From Minisyncoccota bacterium (GTDB lineage Bacteria > Patescibacteriota > Minisyncoccia > Phycocordibacterales > UBA5272), in the NCBI GenBank assembly GCA_022843645.1, contig JALHNF010000025.1:1-10003 (forward strand): 10,003 nt of DNA, written 5' to 3'. Shown in pieces: positions 1-5,004 of this stretch. The notes below the pieces were generated by a model. It did no database searches. It had not been told where the DNA came from and worked only from the letters and a program-made list of their open reading frames with translations. Every line of letters begins with the position of its first letter. Positions within the stretch are counted from its first letter, which is position 1. The position numbers and the translations under genes were made by a program.

Positions 1-1
1 T

Positions 2-91
2 TGGCGGAGGAGGTGAGATTCGAACTCACGGTCCCCGTGAAGGGACTCTTGTTTTCAAGACAAGTGCAATCGACCACTCTGCCACTCCTCC
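2..91 (-). tRNA. tRNA-Ser(UGA)
   Basis: Read on the minus strand this is a complete class II tRNA. The acceptor stem GGAGGAG (85-91) pairs with CTCCTCC (6-12), the discriminator is G, and CCA is encoded (2-4). The anticodon stem CTTGT/ACAAG encloses the loop CTTGAAA, giving anticodon UGA, which reads UCN serine codons. The long variable arm (GTCCC...GGGAC) is typical of tRNA-Ser, and the T loop is TTCGAAT. It is the only one of the five tRNA genes here with an encoded CCA end. Only one base downstream of it is visible, so it cannot be tested for the post-tRNA element described below. Confidence 0.97.
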
Positions 92-108
92 TATGTGATT
101 GTTGGAAC

Positions 109-117
109 ACTGTACCA
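109..117 (-). promoter_or_regulatory. extended -10 promoter for tRNA-Ser
   Basis: On the minus strand the sequence reads TGGTACAGT, an extended -10 (TGn plus TACAGT), ending 17 nt before the tRNA 5' end. The same TACAGT hexamer is used by tRNA-Arg. No convincing -35 box is seen at 16-18 nt spacing. Confidence 0.5.
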
Positions 118-160
118 TACCAAGTAAAAGAATTCTAGTCTCCGTGAGGTAGGACGAACA

Positions 161-169
161 TGATATATT
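161..169 (+). promoter_or_regulatory. extended -10 promoter for ruvX (leaderless)
   Basis: TGATATATT is an extended -10 (TG-A-TATATT). Its last base lies 6 nt before the ATG at 176, so transcription should begin at or next to the start codon. There is no Shine-Dalgarno sequence. This is the likely promoter of the three-gene operon 176-1556. Confidence 0.5.
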
Positions 170-175
170 TATAGT

Positions 176-607
176 ATGAAATATCTTTCAATAGATTACG
201 GAAAAAAGAAATTAGGTCTTGCAACGTCAGATGAAAATGGAGAAATGGCGTTTCCGTGTATGGTGATCGAGAACAATAAAACTCTTCTCGTAGAAGTAAA
301 GCAACTCTGCAAGGAATTGAAGATTGGTGCGGTGGTGGTGGGAGAGTCGGTAGACCAAAACGGTAAGCCAAACGCCATTGCAAAAGAGGCACGGGGTTTT
401 GCAGTTGAACTTGAAAATGCTACAGACCTCCCGCTTTATTTTGAAAAAGAATGGATGACAAGTGTCCATGCTCGCGCAATGCAAGAGGGAAAAGAGGTTG
501 TAGACGACTCTGCCGCTGCACTTATTCTGCAGAGATTTTTAGACAGAAAAAATAAAGTGGTTGCACAGGAGTCTGATGGTGAAGAGGGGGATGAAGATCA
601 AGAATAA
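176..607 (+). CDS. ruvX: RuvX/YqgF-family putative Holliday junction resolvase / pre-16S rRNA nuclease
   Basis: This 143-residue protein has the RNase H-like YqgF fold. Visible motifs are the first catalytic strand SIDYGKKKLGLA (Asp7), the second motif VVGES (Glu57), a divergent EKEWMTS near 90-96 in place of the usual DERLTT, and the third motif VDDSAAALILQRFLD (Asp110/Asp111). YqgF family members are linked to 5'-end maturation of 16S rRNA and to Holliday junction cleavage; which activity applies here cannot be told. The length is usual for the family, with an added acidic tail from about 131 (ESDGEEGDEDQE). The ATG at 176 is chosen because the N-terminal catalytic strand starts immediately and a -10 box sits just upstream. 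It is first gene of an operon, with 5 nt to the next gene. Confidence 0.9.
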   Translation: MKYLSIDYGKKKLGLATSDENGEMAFPCMVIENNKTLLVEVKQLCKELKIGAVVVGESVDQNGKPNAIAKEARGFAVELENATDLPLYFEKEWMTSVHARAMQEGKEVVDDSAAALILQRFLDRKNKVVAQESDGEEGDEDQE

Positions 608-612
608 AAAAT

Positions 613-948
613 ATGGAACATATTACAATTGATGACTTTGCAAAAGTAAAAATTCAAGTTGGGCACATACTTGGTGCTGAAATCATTGAGGGGAGCGACA
701 AGCTCATCAAACTCAGTGTAGACTTTGGAGAGGAGGCACCACGACAAGTACTCTCGGGAATTCGTGCGTATGTATCACTCGACGAGCTTGTCGGGCGAAA
801 ATATTTGTTTGTTACCAACCTCAAGCCCCGAACTATGATGGGAATGGAAAGTCAGGCAATGATTCTGGGCGCCGGAGGAGGTGACGAGCCGTTTGCTATT
901 TTCGCACCGACAAATGAGTCTGTCGATCCGGGAGCTGTCATTCGATAG
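613..948 (+). CDS. free-standing tRNA-binding OB-fold protein (MetRS C-terminal/beta-subunit-like)
   Basis: This 111-residue protein consists only of the EMAPII/Trbp111-type OB-fold tRNA-binding domain. It opens with ITIDDFAKVKIQVGHILGAE, followed by the characteristic SDKLIKLSVDFG, RQVLSGIRAYVS and LVTNLKPRTMMGMESQAMILGA-type segments (here FVTNLKPR). In many bacteria this domain is the C-terminus of methionyl-tRNA synthetase (TIGR00399-type); here it stands alone, as a Trbp111-like or separate MetRS beta subunit. It would bind the outer corner or elbow of tRNA, possibly in trans with MetRS, which is not in this window. It lies 5 nt after ruvX and 2 nt before the next gene, so it is translationally coupled or non-SD initiated; no Shine-Dalgarno site is seen. 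Confidence 0.88.
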   Translation: MEHITIDDFAKVKIQVGHILGAEIIEGSDKLIKLSVDFGEEAPRQVLSGIRAYVSLDELVGRKYLFVTNLKPRTMMGMESQAMILGAGGGDEPFAIFAPTNESVDPGAVIR

Positions 949-950
949 AT

Positions 951-1556
951 ATGCTTCGCATCTTAACAAGGTGGTACGAGGAGACAGAGGAATATGTAAA
1001 GCGCGCAGCATACAGTAAGCATGCTTGGACAACGCTATTTGTTGTCTCGTATCTTGAAAACTTTTTGTCGCCCATTCCTGGGGATGTGCTTGTGGCGCCG
1101 CTTGCAGCCGAGCATCCACGGCGGAAATGGTTTATTGTGCTTTTTGCAACGGGGGCATCTGTACTTGGGGCGCTCACGGGGTACATTATCGGACATTTTC
1201 TTTTTCAGTCGATTGGCCAAGAGCTTGTCCGCTTGTACGGTGGGGAGGATTCATTTGCGCTTTTTCAGTCAGTGTTTGAAAAGTACGGATTTGCAACGCT
1301 TTTTGTAGTTGCGTTTACGCCGCTTCCAGACAAGGTCTTCACCGTGCTTTCTGGCGTTGCAGCTATATCACTTCTTCCTTTTACTATTGCTATGGCGCTT
1401 GGGCGTGGTTTGCGTTTTTATATTGTGGCGTATCTTGCGGCCACGTATGGTAAAAGCGCATACACATTTTTCAAACAAAAATTTGGTGTAGCCACGTTTG
1501 TGTTTGCTGGAGTACTCGTTCTTGTCCTTATCTTTTCATATTTTACGGTACAATAA
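951..1556 (+). CDS. YqaA/DedA (SNARE-associated/VTT) family membrane protein
   Basis: This 201-residue integral membrane protein fits the YqaA-like branch of the DedA superfamily. Residues about 26-52 carry the signature LFVVSYLENFLSPIPGDVLVAPLA, with a membrane-reentrant character and acidic and proline residues. Hydrophobic segments follow (WFIVLFATGASVLGALTGYIIGHFLF, YGFATLFVVAFTPLPDKVFTVLSGV, LPFTIAMALGRGLRFYIVAYLAATYG, and a final helix VATFVFAGVLVLVLIFSYF). The paired SPIPGD and TPLPDKVF motifs and the GRGLRF arginine motif are family hallmarks. DedA proteins act in the cytoplasmic membrane and have been tied to lipid carrier or phospholipid translocation and membrane homeostasis; the substrate here is unknown. 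It is the last gene of the ruvX operon. Confidence 0.85.
   Translation: MLRILTRWYEETEEYVKRAAYSKHAWTTLFVVSYLENFLSPIPGDVLVAPLAAEHPRRKWFIVLFATGASVLGALTGYIIGHFLFQSIGQELVRLYGGEDSFALFQSVFEKYGFATLFVVAFTPLPDKVFTVLSGVAAISLLPFTIAMALGRGLRFYIVAYLAATYGKSAYTFFKQKFGVATFVFAGVLVLVLIFSYFTVQ
1549..1554 (+). promoter_or_regulatory. -10 box for the PilM-like gene (leaderless)
   Basis: TACAAT ends 6 nt before the ATG at 1561, the spacing expected if transcription starts on the A of the start codon. It lies across the end of the YqaA-like gene. AAAGG between it and the ATG is only 1 nt from the start, too close for a Shine-Dalgarno site. No good -35 box is visible. Confidence 0.4.
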
Positions 1557-1560
1557 AGGT

Positions 1561-2586
1561 ATGGTTTTCGGCACCGCCTCATCGAAGCGCTTTTTGTGTA
1601 TTGATATTCAGGTAAACAAAATTCTTTTTGTGGTAGTACGAGACGTTGGTGGTGGATTTGCCATTGATTATCACTACACTCTTGTTTTAGAAAACGAAGT
1701 TTCATCTGAGGGGGGGAAAGACATTGCTCGTTACGTGGATACATTGTCTGAAATCAAAAAAACATGGAAAGACATGCCAGTGCTTGTGTCGCTTGCAGAT
1801 ACATTCTGCCAATCTGAGCTTCTTGTAGGCGCAGCGTTTGCATCTCTTGCAAAAGTCGAAAAGAAGGCTCGAGAAAACATGGAAAGACAGGCATATGTGT
1901 GGGCTGACGTATACAAAAAGAAAAACATCGAATACGCATCTGTGTGCGCTGTAGAAAAAAGCATATGTGATCTTGTATATGGTGTCACACAAAAAATGTA
2001 TACGGAGGTGTATATGTACCCTCGGAATCTGGTACTTGCGCATTTGCCACCGCTCCAGAGCTCTTTTGTGTGTGATATCGCTGAGACAAAAACAATAGTG
2101 TCGTGTATTCAAAGCTCACACACGTTGCTCTTTTCTGTACTGCCATATGGTATGAAATCTTTGCGTGTACAGTTACAAAACAAATTTCAGGTCACTGACG
2201 GTGAGGTGGAAGAGATTTTGTCTGCGTATGGCACCTCTCTTTTGCCTCGCAAGGATGGACACATGGTGCACAAGATGGTTCATGCATATATCATGCCAAT
2301 AGTAGAAGAAATACAGTCGCTTAAGATTCGTATGCGAGAAGTTCAACTTGAGGTGCCCACACGCCTTAGTATGACAGGAGCGGGCGCACTGTATGTGGGT
2401 ATAGCTGAAGACTTAGAGCGACTGACGCAGCTTACTGTAAGAGAGATAAACGTGTGGGAGGGATGTATTGATTTGGATACATACCTTCCTTCGATTCACA
2501 AGAACGAGTCATCTGCATACATGGCTATTGCGGGGCTTATGCATATTTTAAGACATGGGCTACGCTATACGCCGATTGACCTCTAG
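1561..2586 (+). CDS. PilM-like actin-fold ATPase-like protein
   Basis: This 341-residue protein is inferred to belong to the PilM/FtsA-like actin-ATPase superfamily. Residues 11-27 (FLCIDIQVNKILFVVVRD) match the first phosphate-binding strand. The C-terminal part has RLSMTGAGALYVGIAEDLERLTQLTVREINVWEG, like the adenosine-binding GGGA..pGL..yL segment of PilM, followed by PSIHKNESSAYMAIAGLM, as in PilM C-termini. In type IV pilus systems PilM binds PilN at the inner face of the cytoplasmic membrane. No pilN or pilO lies next to it here, and the nucleotide-binding residues look degenerate. A longer reading from 1498 is possible, but it overlaps the YqaA-like gene and lacks family-like sequence, so the ATG at 1561 behind TACAAT is preferred. 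Its last codons contain the -35 box of tRNA-Arg. Confidence 0.65.
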   Translation: MVFGTASSKRFLCIDIQVNKILFVVVRDVGGGFAIDYHYTLVLENEVSSEGGKDIARYVDTLSEIKKTWKDMPVLVSLADTFCQSELLVGAAFASLAKVEKKARENMERQAYVWADVYKKKNIEYASVCAVEKSICDLVYGVTQKMYTEVYMYPRNLVLAHLPPLQSSFVCDIAETKTIVSCIQSSHTLLFSVLPYGMKSLRVQLQNKFQVTDGEVEEILSAYGTSLLPRKDGHMVHKMVHAYIMPIVEEIQSLKIRMREVQLEVPTRLSMTGAGALYVGIAEDLERLTQLTVREINVWEGCIDLDTYLPSIHKNESSAYMAIAGLMHILRHGLRYTPIDL

Positions 2587-2605
2587 TATCTTTCGCTGAT
2601 ACAGT
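2576..2605 (+). promoter_or_regulatory. promoter of tRNA-Arg
   Basis: TTGACC (2576-2581), an 18-nt spacer and TACAGT (2600-2605), preceded by TGA as an extended -10, form a good sigma-70-type promoter. The -35 box lies inside the final codons of the PilM-like gene. Expected transcription start is near 2612, about 9 nt before the tRNA. Confidence 0.7.
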
Positions 2606-2620
2606 ACGAGTTGTCCCTTT

Positions 2621-2692
2621 CCTCCGATAGTTCAATGGATAGAACAGGAGCCTTCTAAGCTCCTAATGCAGGTTCGATTCCTGCTCGGAGGA
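2621..2692 (+). tRNA. tRNA-Arg(UCU)
   Basis: The acceptor stem CCTCCGA (2621-2627) pairs with TCGGAGG (2685-2691), with discriminator A at 2692. The D stem is GTTC/GAAC. The anticodon stem GGAGC/GCTCC encloses CTTCTAA, giving anticodon UCU for AGR arginine codons. The T arm is GCAGG-TTCGATT-CCTGC. CCA is not encoded; the trailer begins CATG. From T54 onward the gene is the left arm of a long inverted repeat with downstream sequence (see the repeat at 2673-2778), which is highly unusual for a tRNA gene. Confidence 0.96.
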
Positions 2693-2778
2693 CATGTTTA
2701 AAAAGCAACTGCAGTTTTTGCTTTTTAAACATGTCCTCCGAAGAAAAGCCTTTGAAGGCTTTTCGTGCAGGAATCGAA
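2673..2778 (+). repeat. post-tRNA inverted-repeat element (tRNA-Arg copy)
   Basis: The left arm starts at T54 in the T loop of tRNA-Arg and runs through the T-stem 3' strand, the acceptor 3' strand and 16 nt of trailer (2673-2708). Bases 2685-2708 are repeated exactly in reverse complement at 2718-2741 (24 bp, 9-nt loop containing CTGCAG). Bases 2673-2684 are repeated exactly in reverse complement at 2767-2778 (GCAGGAATCGAA). Between the two halves of the right arm sits a 25-nt hairpin (2742-2766). As RNA this folds as a three-way junction in which the 3' part of the tRNA is fully sequestered. The inner AAAAAGCAA...TTGCTTTTT part could also work as an intrinsic terminator. The same architecture recurs after tRNA-His (9883-9988). 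No known family is recognised. Confidence 0.85.
2742..2766 (+). other. inserted 25-nt hairpin of the tRNA-Arg element
   Basis: AGAAAAGCCT...AGGCTTTTCGT forms a 9-bp stem (GAAAAGCCT/AGGCTTTTC) with loop TTGA. It interrupts the antisense tRNA arm exactly between the acceptor complement and the T-stem complement. The hairpin at 9952-9976 has the same length, position, stem and loop size and the same end sequences (AGAAA, TTTCGT), but a different inner stem. Confidence 0.8.
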
Positions 2779-2862
2779 AAACCTTTTCTTTATTTTAGAG
2801 AAGCTTTGCTTTGAGAAAATAGAAAAGGTGTACAGCGCCTGTAAGGCGAGATTCCTGCTCGG
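2779..2862 (+). ncRNA. distal structured part of the tRNA-Arg element with a third tRNA-end copy
   Basis: A stem ACCTTTTCT (2781-2789) / AGAAAAGGT (2821-2829) continues inward, after a 2-nt bulge, as ATTTT/AAAAT and is capped by AAGC-TTT-GCTT. A short hairpin CGCC-TGTAA-GGCG (2836-2848) follows. It is followed by GATTCCTGCTCGG (2850-2862), a 13-nt direct copy of tRNA bases 2676-2688. This copy can pair with the same antisense segments (2738-2741 and 2767-2775) that pair with the tRNA itself, so two mutually exclusive folds exist. There is no open reading frame of note. That this region is transcribed as a functional RNA is an inference. Confidence 0.5.
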
Positions 2863-2991
2863 GTTTCTTATCAGAAAAATACTTGTTTTACACTTCCTTA
2901 GCGTTTTTGTATAAAAGATTCTTACAAGGCCTCGGCACTAGTATTTCCTTAGTGACATCTCGTCATCTAGAACGTGCAAGGCGGAGCTTAC
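2863..2991. other. AT-rich intergenic stretch
   Basis: No gene is seen between the end of the structured element and the promoter at 2992. Only short weak hairpins are visible, for example CACTA (2936-2940) with TAGTG (2950-2954) and TTGTA/TACAA near 2908-2927. A minus-strand reading frame crosses 2938-3201 but overlaps the receiver-like gene antisense and shows no family-like sequence. Confidence 0.5.
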
Positions 2992-3019
2992 TTGACTTTT
3001 ATTTTTAGTATGATATAGC
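2992..3019 (+). promoter_or_regulatory. promoter of the receiver-like gene
   Basis: TTGACT (2992-2997), a 16-nt spacer and TATAGC (3014-3019), preceded by TGA as an extended -10. The expected start near 3026 leaves a leader of about 80 nt before the ATG at 3105, unlike the short or absent leaders of most genes in this window. Confidence 0.55.
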
Positions 3020-3090
3020 TTGAACAGAGGTGCCAACACATACTCCACACCTGTCTGGGTTGGAACGTCATCTCTACTGCACCTAAAGAG

Positions 3091-3097
3091 AAAGGAG
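3091..3097 (+). promoter_or_regulatory. Shine-Dalgarno site of the receiver-like gene
   Basis: AAAGGAG lies 7 nt before the ATG at 3105 and fixes that start. It is one of only two clear Shine-Dalgarno sites in the window. Confidence 0.85.
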
Positions 3098-3104
3098 CCG
3101 CGAA

Positions 3105-3587
3105 ATGAAAGTACTGATACTTGACGACAAGGCAGAAGAACGTGAGCGTGCCCAAAAAGCCGCAATCGAACTCGGGCTCGAGCCTGTCGTTTTAGATCCA
3201 AAAGAAATGACTCACCACAACATGACCTATAGGTGGATGACGCTTATCCCTACGGTCGATCTCGTTACCACCGACCTTATGTGGGAAGTACGAGAAGGAC
3301 ATGGTGAAAAGGTCAATGGTCTGTTAGTGGTAATTCTTGCAAAACACTTCAATGTGCCTGTGGGTATTTGCGCGAACGGACGTCACTTCGATCGTGGGCA
3401 CCACGGACCCGCCATTAGCTTCATCAACGATTCTTTCATTGCAGGAATTGAAACGGCAATGTGGATTATCTGTGGCGAAGATAAAGACAAGATGAACCTC
3501 TTGAAGAGTCGACCGCCCTTTGTGTGGAGTACACATAAAGATTGGAATGGTGTCATGTCCAAGCTTCTCGGCCAGGTTTCATCCTGA
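3105..3587 (+). CDS. receiver-like (CheY-like fold) single-domain protein
   Basis: This 160-residue protein begins MKVLILDDKAEERERAQKAAIELG, the first strand and helix of a response-regulator receiver, with acidic residues Asp7/Asp8. A central TVDLVTTDLMW puts Asp57 where the phosphoacceptor of a receiver would lie. The next strand LLVVILAKHFNVPVGICANG lacks the usual Ser/Thr, and no clear conserved Lys follows; instead there is NGRHFDRGHHGPAISFINDS. There is no DNA-binding or enzymatic output domain. It may be a degenerate receiver or a structurally similar protein of unknown role; no histidine kinase is nearby. It stands alone with its own promoter, leader, strong Shine-Dalgarno site and tandem terminator hairpins, which suggests separate regulation. 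The coding sequence is certain; the family call is tentative. Confidence 0.6.
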   Translation: MKVLILDDKAEERERAQKAAIELGLEPVVLDPKEMTHHNMTYRWMTLIPTVDLVTTDLMWEVREGHGEKVNGLLVVILAKHFNVPVGICANGRHFDRGHHGPAISFINDSFIAGIETAMWIICGEDKDKMNLLKSRPPFVWSTHKDWNGVMSKLLGQVSS

Positions 3588-3606
3588 CTGTCTCTAACCC
3601 GTTTTT

Positions 3607-3668
3607 AAAAGTTTGACGGAAGGATTCAAACTTTTACCCCAAGTTGGATTACTTGGGGTTCTTTTTTG
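3607..3668 (+). terminator. tandem hairpins with T-run after the receiver-like gene
   Basis: A first hairpin, AAAAGTTTG (3607-3615) / CAAACTTTT (3627-3635), is followed by CCCCAAGT (3637-3644), loop TGGATT, and ACTTGGGG (3651-3658), then TTCTTTTTT. The second hairpin with its T-run is a canonical intrinsic terminator. Confidence 0.85.
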
Positions 3669-3922
3669 GTTCTGGAGTTGTAAACCTGAAAACACCTTCA
3701 GAGTTGTACTTTCCCCGACTTCTCTTTCACTCTCTGTCAGCTTAGAGTTCTGAACTTGTTCAGCAGGGGGGGGGAGAGAAAACTGCGGTAGGCTCTGTTT
3801 ATTTTGCCTCGGCAGCCATGTGTGCCAGGGCGTCTCATTTTTTATATAGTAAAACTACCTTTGGGTTTTTAGTCAGAAAAATTAGTGTAGTATTTTGTAC
3901 TAATTCCTATTCTTTGCTAGCC
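3669..3922. other. intergenic region with small hairpins and a G9 run
   Basis: No gene is seen. The stretch holds small inverted repeats CTGAA/TTCAG (3686-3701) and CTGAAC-TT-GTTCAG (3750-3763), a run of nine G (3766-3774), and a bulged stem CCTcGGCA/TGCCAGG (3807-3829) followed after 8 nt by six T (3838-3843), a weak terminator candidate. The octamer GAGTTGTA occurs twice (3675 and 3701). A small RNA is possible but cannot be argued from the sequence alone. Confidence 0.4.
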
Positions 3923-3934
3923 TATAGATATACT
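3923..3934 (+). promoter_or_regulatory. -10-like region of the DHH gene
   Basis: TATAGA (3923-3928) and overlapping TATACT (3929-3934) lie directly before the ATG at 3937. TATAGA would place the transcript start at or beside the start codon. There is no Shine-Dalgarno site and no clear -35 box. Confidence 0.4.
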
Positions 3935-3936
3935 TT

Positions 3937-4812
3937 ATGAATTCCCAACCAATCTGTATTTACCATAAAGACTGCTCAGATGGCACTGCCGCCGCCGCTA
4001 TATTTTTAAAAAAGTTTCCAGAGAGTAAGACCTTTCCTCTTACCTACGGATACACAGAAGATGAAGCTAGGCTTATTTTGGGGCACGTAGACAAAGACAC
4101 TGTTGTCTATACGGTTGACTGCTGTCTACTTGCGAAGGAGTGTGTTGCAATGGGGAATACTGTCATTTCAATCGATCACCATATCAGTGTGTTTGAAGAA
4201 ATGACCGAATTTGCAAAAACAAACACACACTTCACTTATGTCTTTGACAATAATAAATCTGGTGCATCTTTAGCCTGGAGTTATTTTTTTCCTGACGAGG
4301 ACACCCCTCAATGGATTCTCTTTGTAGAGGACTATGACATCTGGACTGAAAAGTTTTCTCAGTCACCGATCTTTTTTAATTGGACATCTCTTCATATCAA
4401 TAAGCCAGCAGATTTTAATGAGCTGTTTGATTCTCCTTCTGTCTTAGAAGCCTATCTCAAAAAAGGTCTCTCGATACAAGAGTTCAATGATTTTTATTTA
4501 CAGAACTTTGTCGCAAAAGCAAAGCCATTATTTTTGATATACAAAGACCATTATGTCCCTGCTTATAACTCAACGCATTTAGCAAATGAGCTTGCGCATA
4601 CTCTTGCCGATAAAAGCCTTGGTGTTGCTGCTATATATACTATTCGAGGTGAGAAAATAAAACTAAGCATTCGCTCACTATCGGACTCGAAAGTCTCAGC
4701 ACTTGAGGTTGCTGAAAGCTTTGGGGGTGGTGGCCATAGAAAATCAGCAGGATGTGTTATAAAAACTGTGGACTTCTCGAAATACTTTGTCGCGCTACCC
4801 GACAGTACCTAG
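3937..4812 (+). CDS. DHH-family phosphoesterase (DHH-DHHA1)
   Basis: This 291-residue protein has all the motifs of the DHH superfamily. These are YHKDCSDGTAAAAIF (Asp12, Asp15) for motif I, VDCC (Asp61) for motif II, SIDHH (Asp80-His81-His82) for the name-giving motif III, and a C-terminal DHHA1 substrate-binding segment GGGGHRKSAG (263-272). Such enzymes use paired metal ions to hydrolyse phosphodiester bonds, for example in nano-RNA (NrnA-type), pAp or cyclic dinucleotides. The substrate here cannot be assigned, so a gene symbol is withheld. The protein has no membrane segment and should be cytoplasmic. Its 3' end is convergent with tRNA-Val, with only 28 nt between them and no visible terminator. 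The start at 3937 is chosen for the immediate first strand (ICIYHKD) and the adjacent -10 box. Confidence 0.88.
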   Translation: MNSQPICIYHKDCSDGTAAAAIFLKKFPESKTFPLTYGYTEDEARLILGHVDKDTVVYTVDCCLLAKECVAMGNTVISIDHHISVFEEMTEFAKTNTHFTYVFDNNKSGASLAWSYFFPDEDTPQWILFVEDYDIWTEKFSQSPIFFNWTSLHINKPADFNELFDSPSVLEAYLKKGLSIQEFNDFYLQNFVAKAKPLFLIYKDHYVPAYNSTHLANELAHTLADKSLGVAAIYTIRGEKIKLSIRSLSDSKVSALEVAESFGGGGHRKSAGCVIKTVDFSKYFVALPDST

Positions 4813-4840
4813 CTTTCTCAAATTATTTTGTATTTCTGTG

Positions 4841-4913
4841 TGGGCGATAGAGGACTTGAACCTCTGACCTTTTCGGTGTAAACGAATTGCTCTACCAACT
4901 GAGCTAATCGCCC
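4841..4913 (-). tRNA. tRNA-Val(UAC)
   Basis: On the minus strand the acceptor GGGCGAT pairs with ATCGCCC, with discriminator A. The D arm is GCTC...GAGC. The anticodon loop TTTACAC gives UAC for GUN valine codons; the stem ATTCG/CGAAA has an A-A mismatch at 27-43. The T arm is AGAGG-TTCAAGT-CCTCT. CCA is not encoded; the trailer reads CACAG. No inverted copy of the tRNA end follows it, so the post-tRNA element is not a general property of tRNAs here. Confidence 0.96.
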
Positions 4914-4921
4914 GTTGCAAT

Positions 4922-4950
4922 ACAGTAACGCATTTTTCTTTTTTAGGCAA
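4922..4950 (-). promoter_or_regulatory. promoter of tRNA-Val
   Basis: On the minus strand TTGCCT (4950-4945), a 17-nt spacer and TACTGT (4927-4922) lie just upstream of the tRNA 5' end at 4913. It is divergent from the surface-protein promoter. Confidence 0.6.
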
Positions 4951-4986
4951 TTTCTTCCGGCGTCCTTTAATCGGGTATCTGAAAGA

Positions 4987-4995
4987 TGCTATAAT
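4987..4995 (+). promoter_or_regulatory. perfect extended -10 for the surface-protein gene
   Basis: TGCTATAAT is a consensus extended -10 whose end lies 9 nt before the ATG at 5005, giving a leader of at most a few nucleotides. It supports starting the protein at 5005 rather than 4915. Confidence 0.7.
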
Positions 4996-5004
4996 TGTTG
5001 TGGT

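Noticed and set aside
775..1186. Minus-strand open frames opposite the tRNA-binding and YqaA-like genes
   Set aside because: They are antisense shadows of well-recognised plus-strand genes, with no family-like sequence or start signals.
2673..2778. Post-tRNA inverted repeat as an amplification or assembly chimera (inverted duplication artefact)
   Set aside because: Simple fold-back chimeras would not insert the same-sized hairpin at the same tRNA position in two separate loci with shared ends and compensatory changes. It is not fully excluded without reads.
2693..2862. Insertion sequence remnant or self-cleaving ribozyme
   Set aside because: There is no transposase reading frame or target duplication beyond the tRNA-derived 13-mer, and I could not find a hammerhead core (CTGATGA...GAAA in the right order).
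2938..3201. Minus-strand 87-codon frame upstream of the receiver-like gene
   Set aside because: It covers the promoter, leader and first codons of the plus-strand gene in antisense and has no recognisable motifs.
4915..5004. Upstream extension of the surface-protein gene
   Set aside because: It overlaps the tRNA-Val promoter, lies before the TGCTATAAT promoter and would put a polar Cys-rich stretch ahead of the signal peptide.
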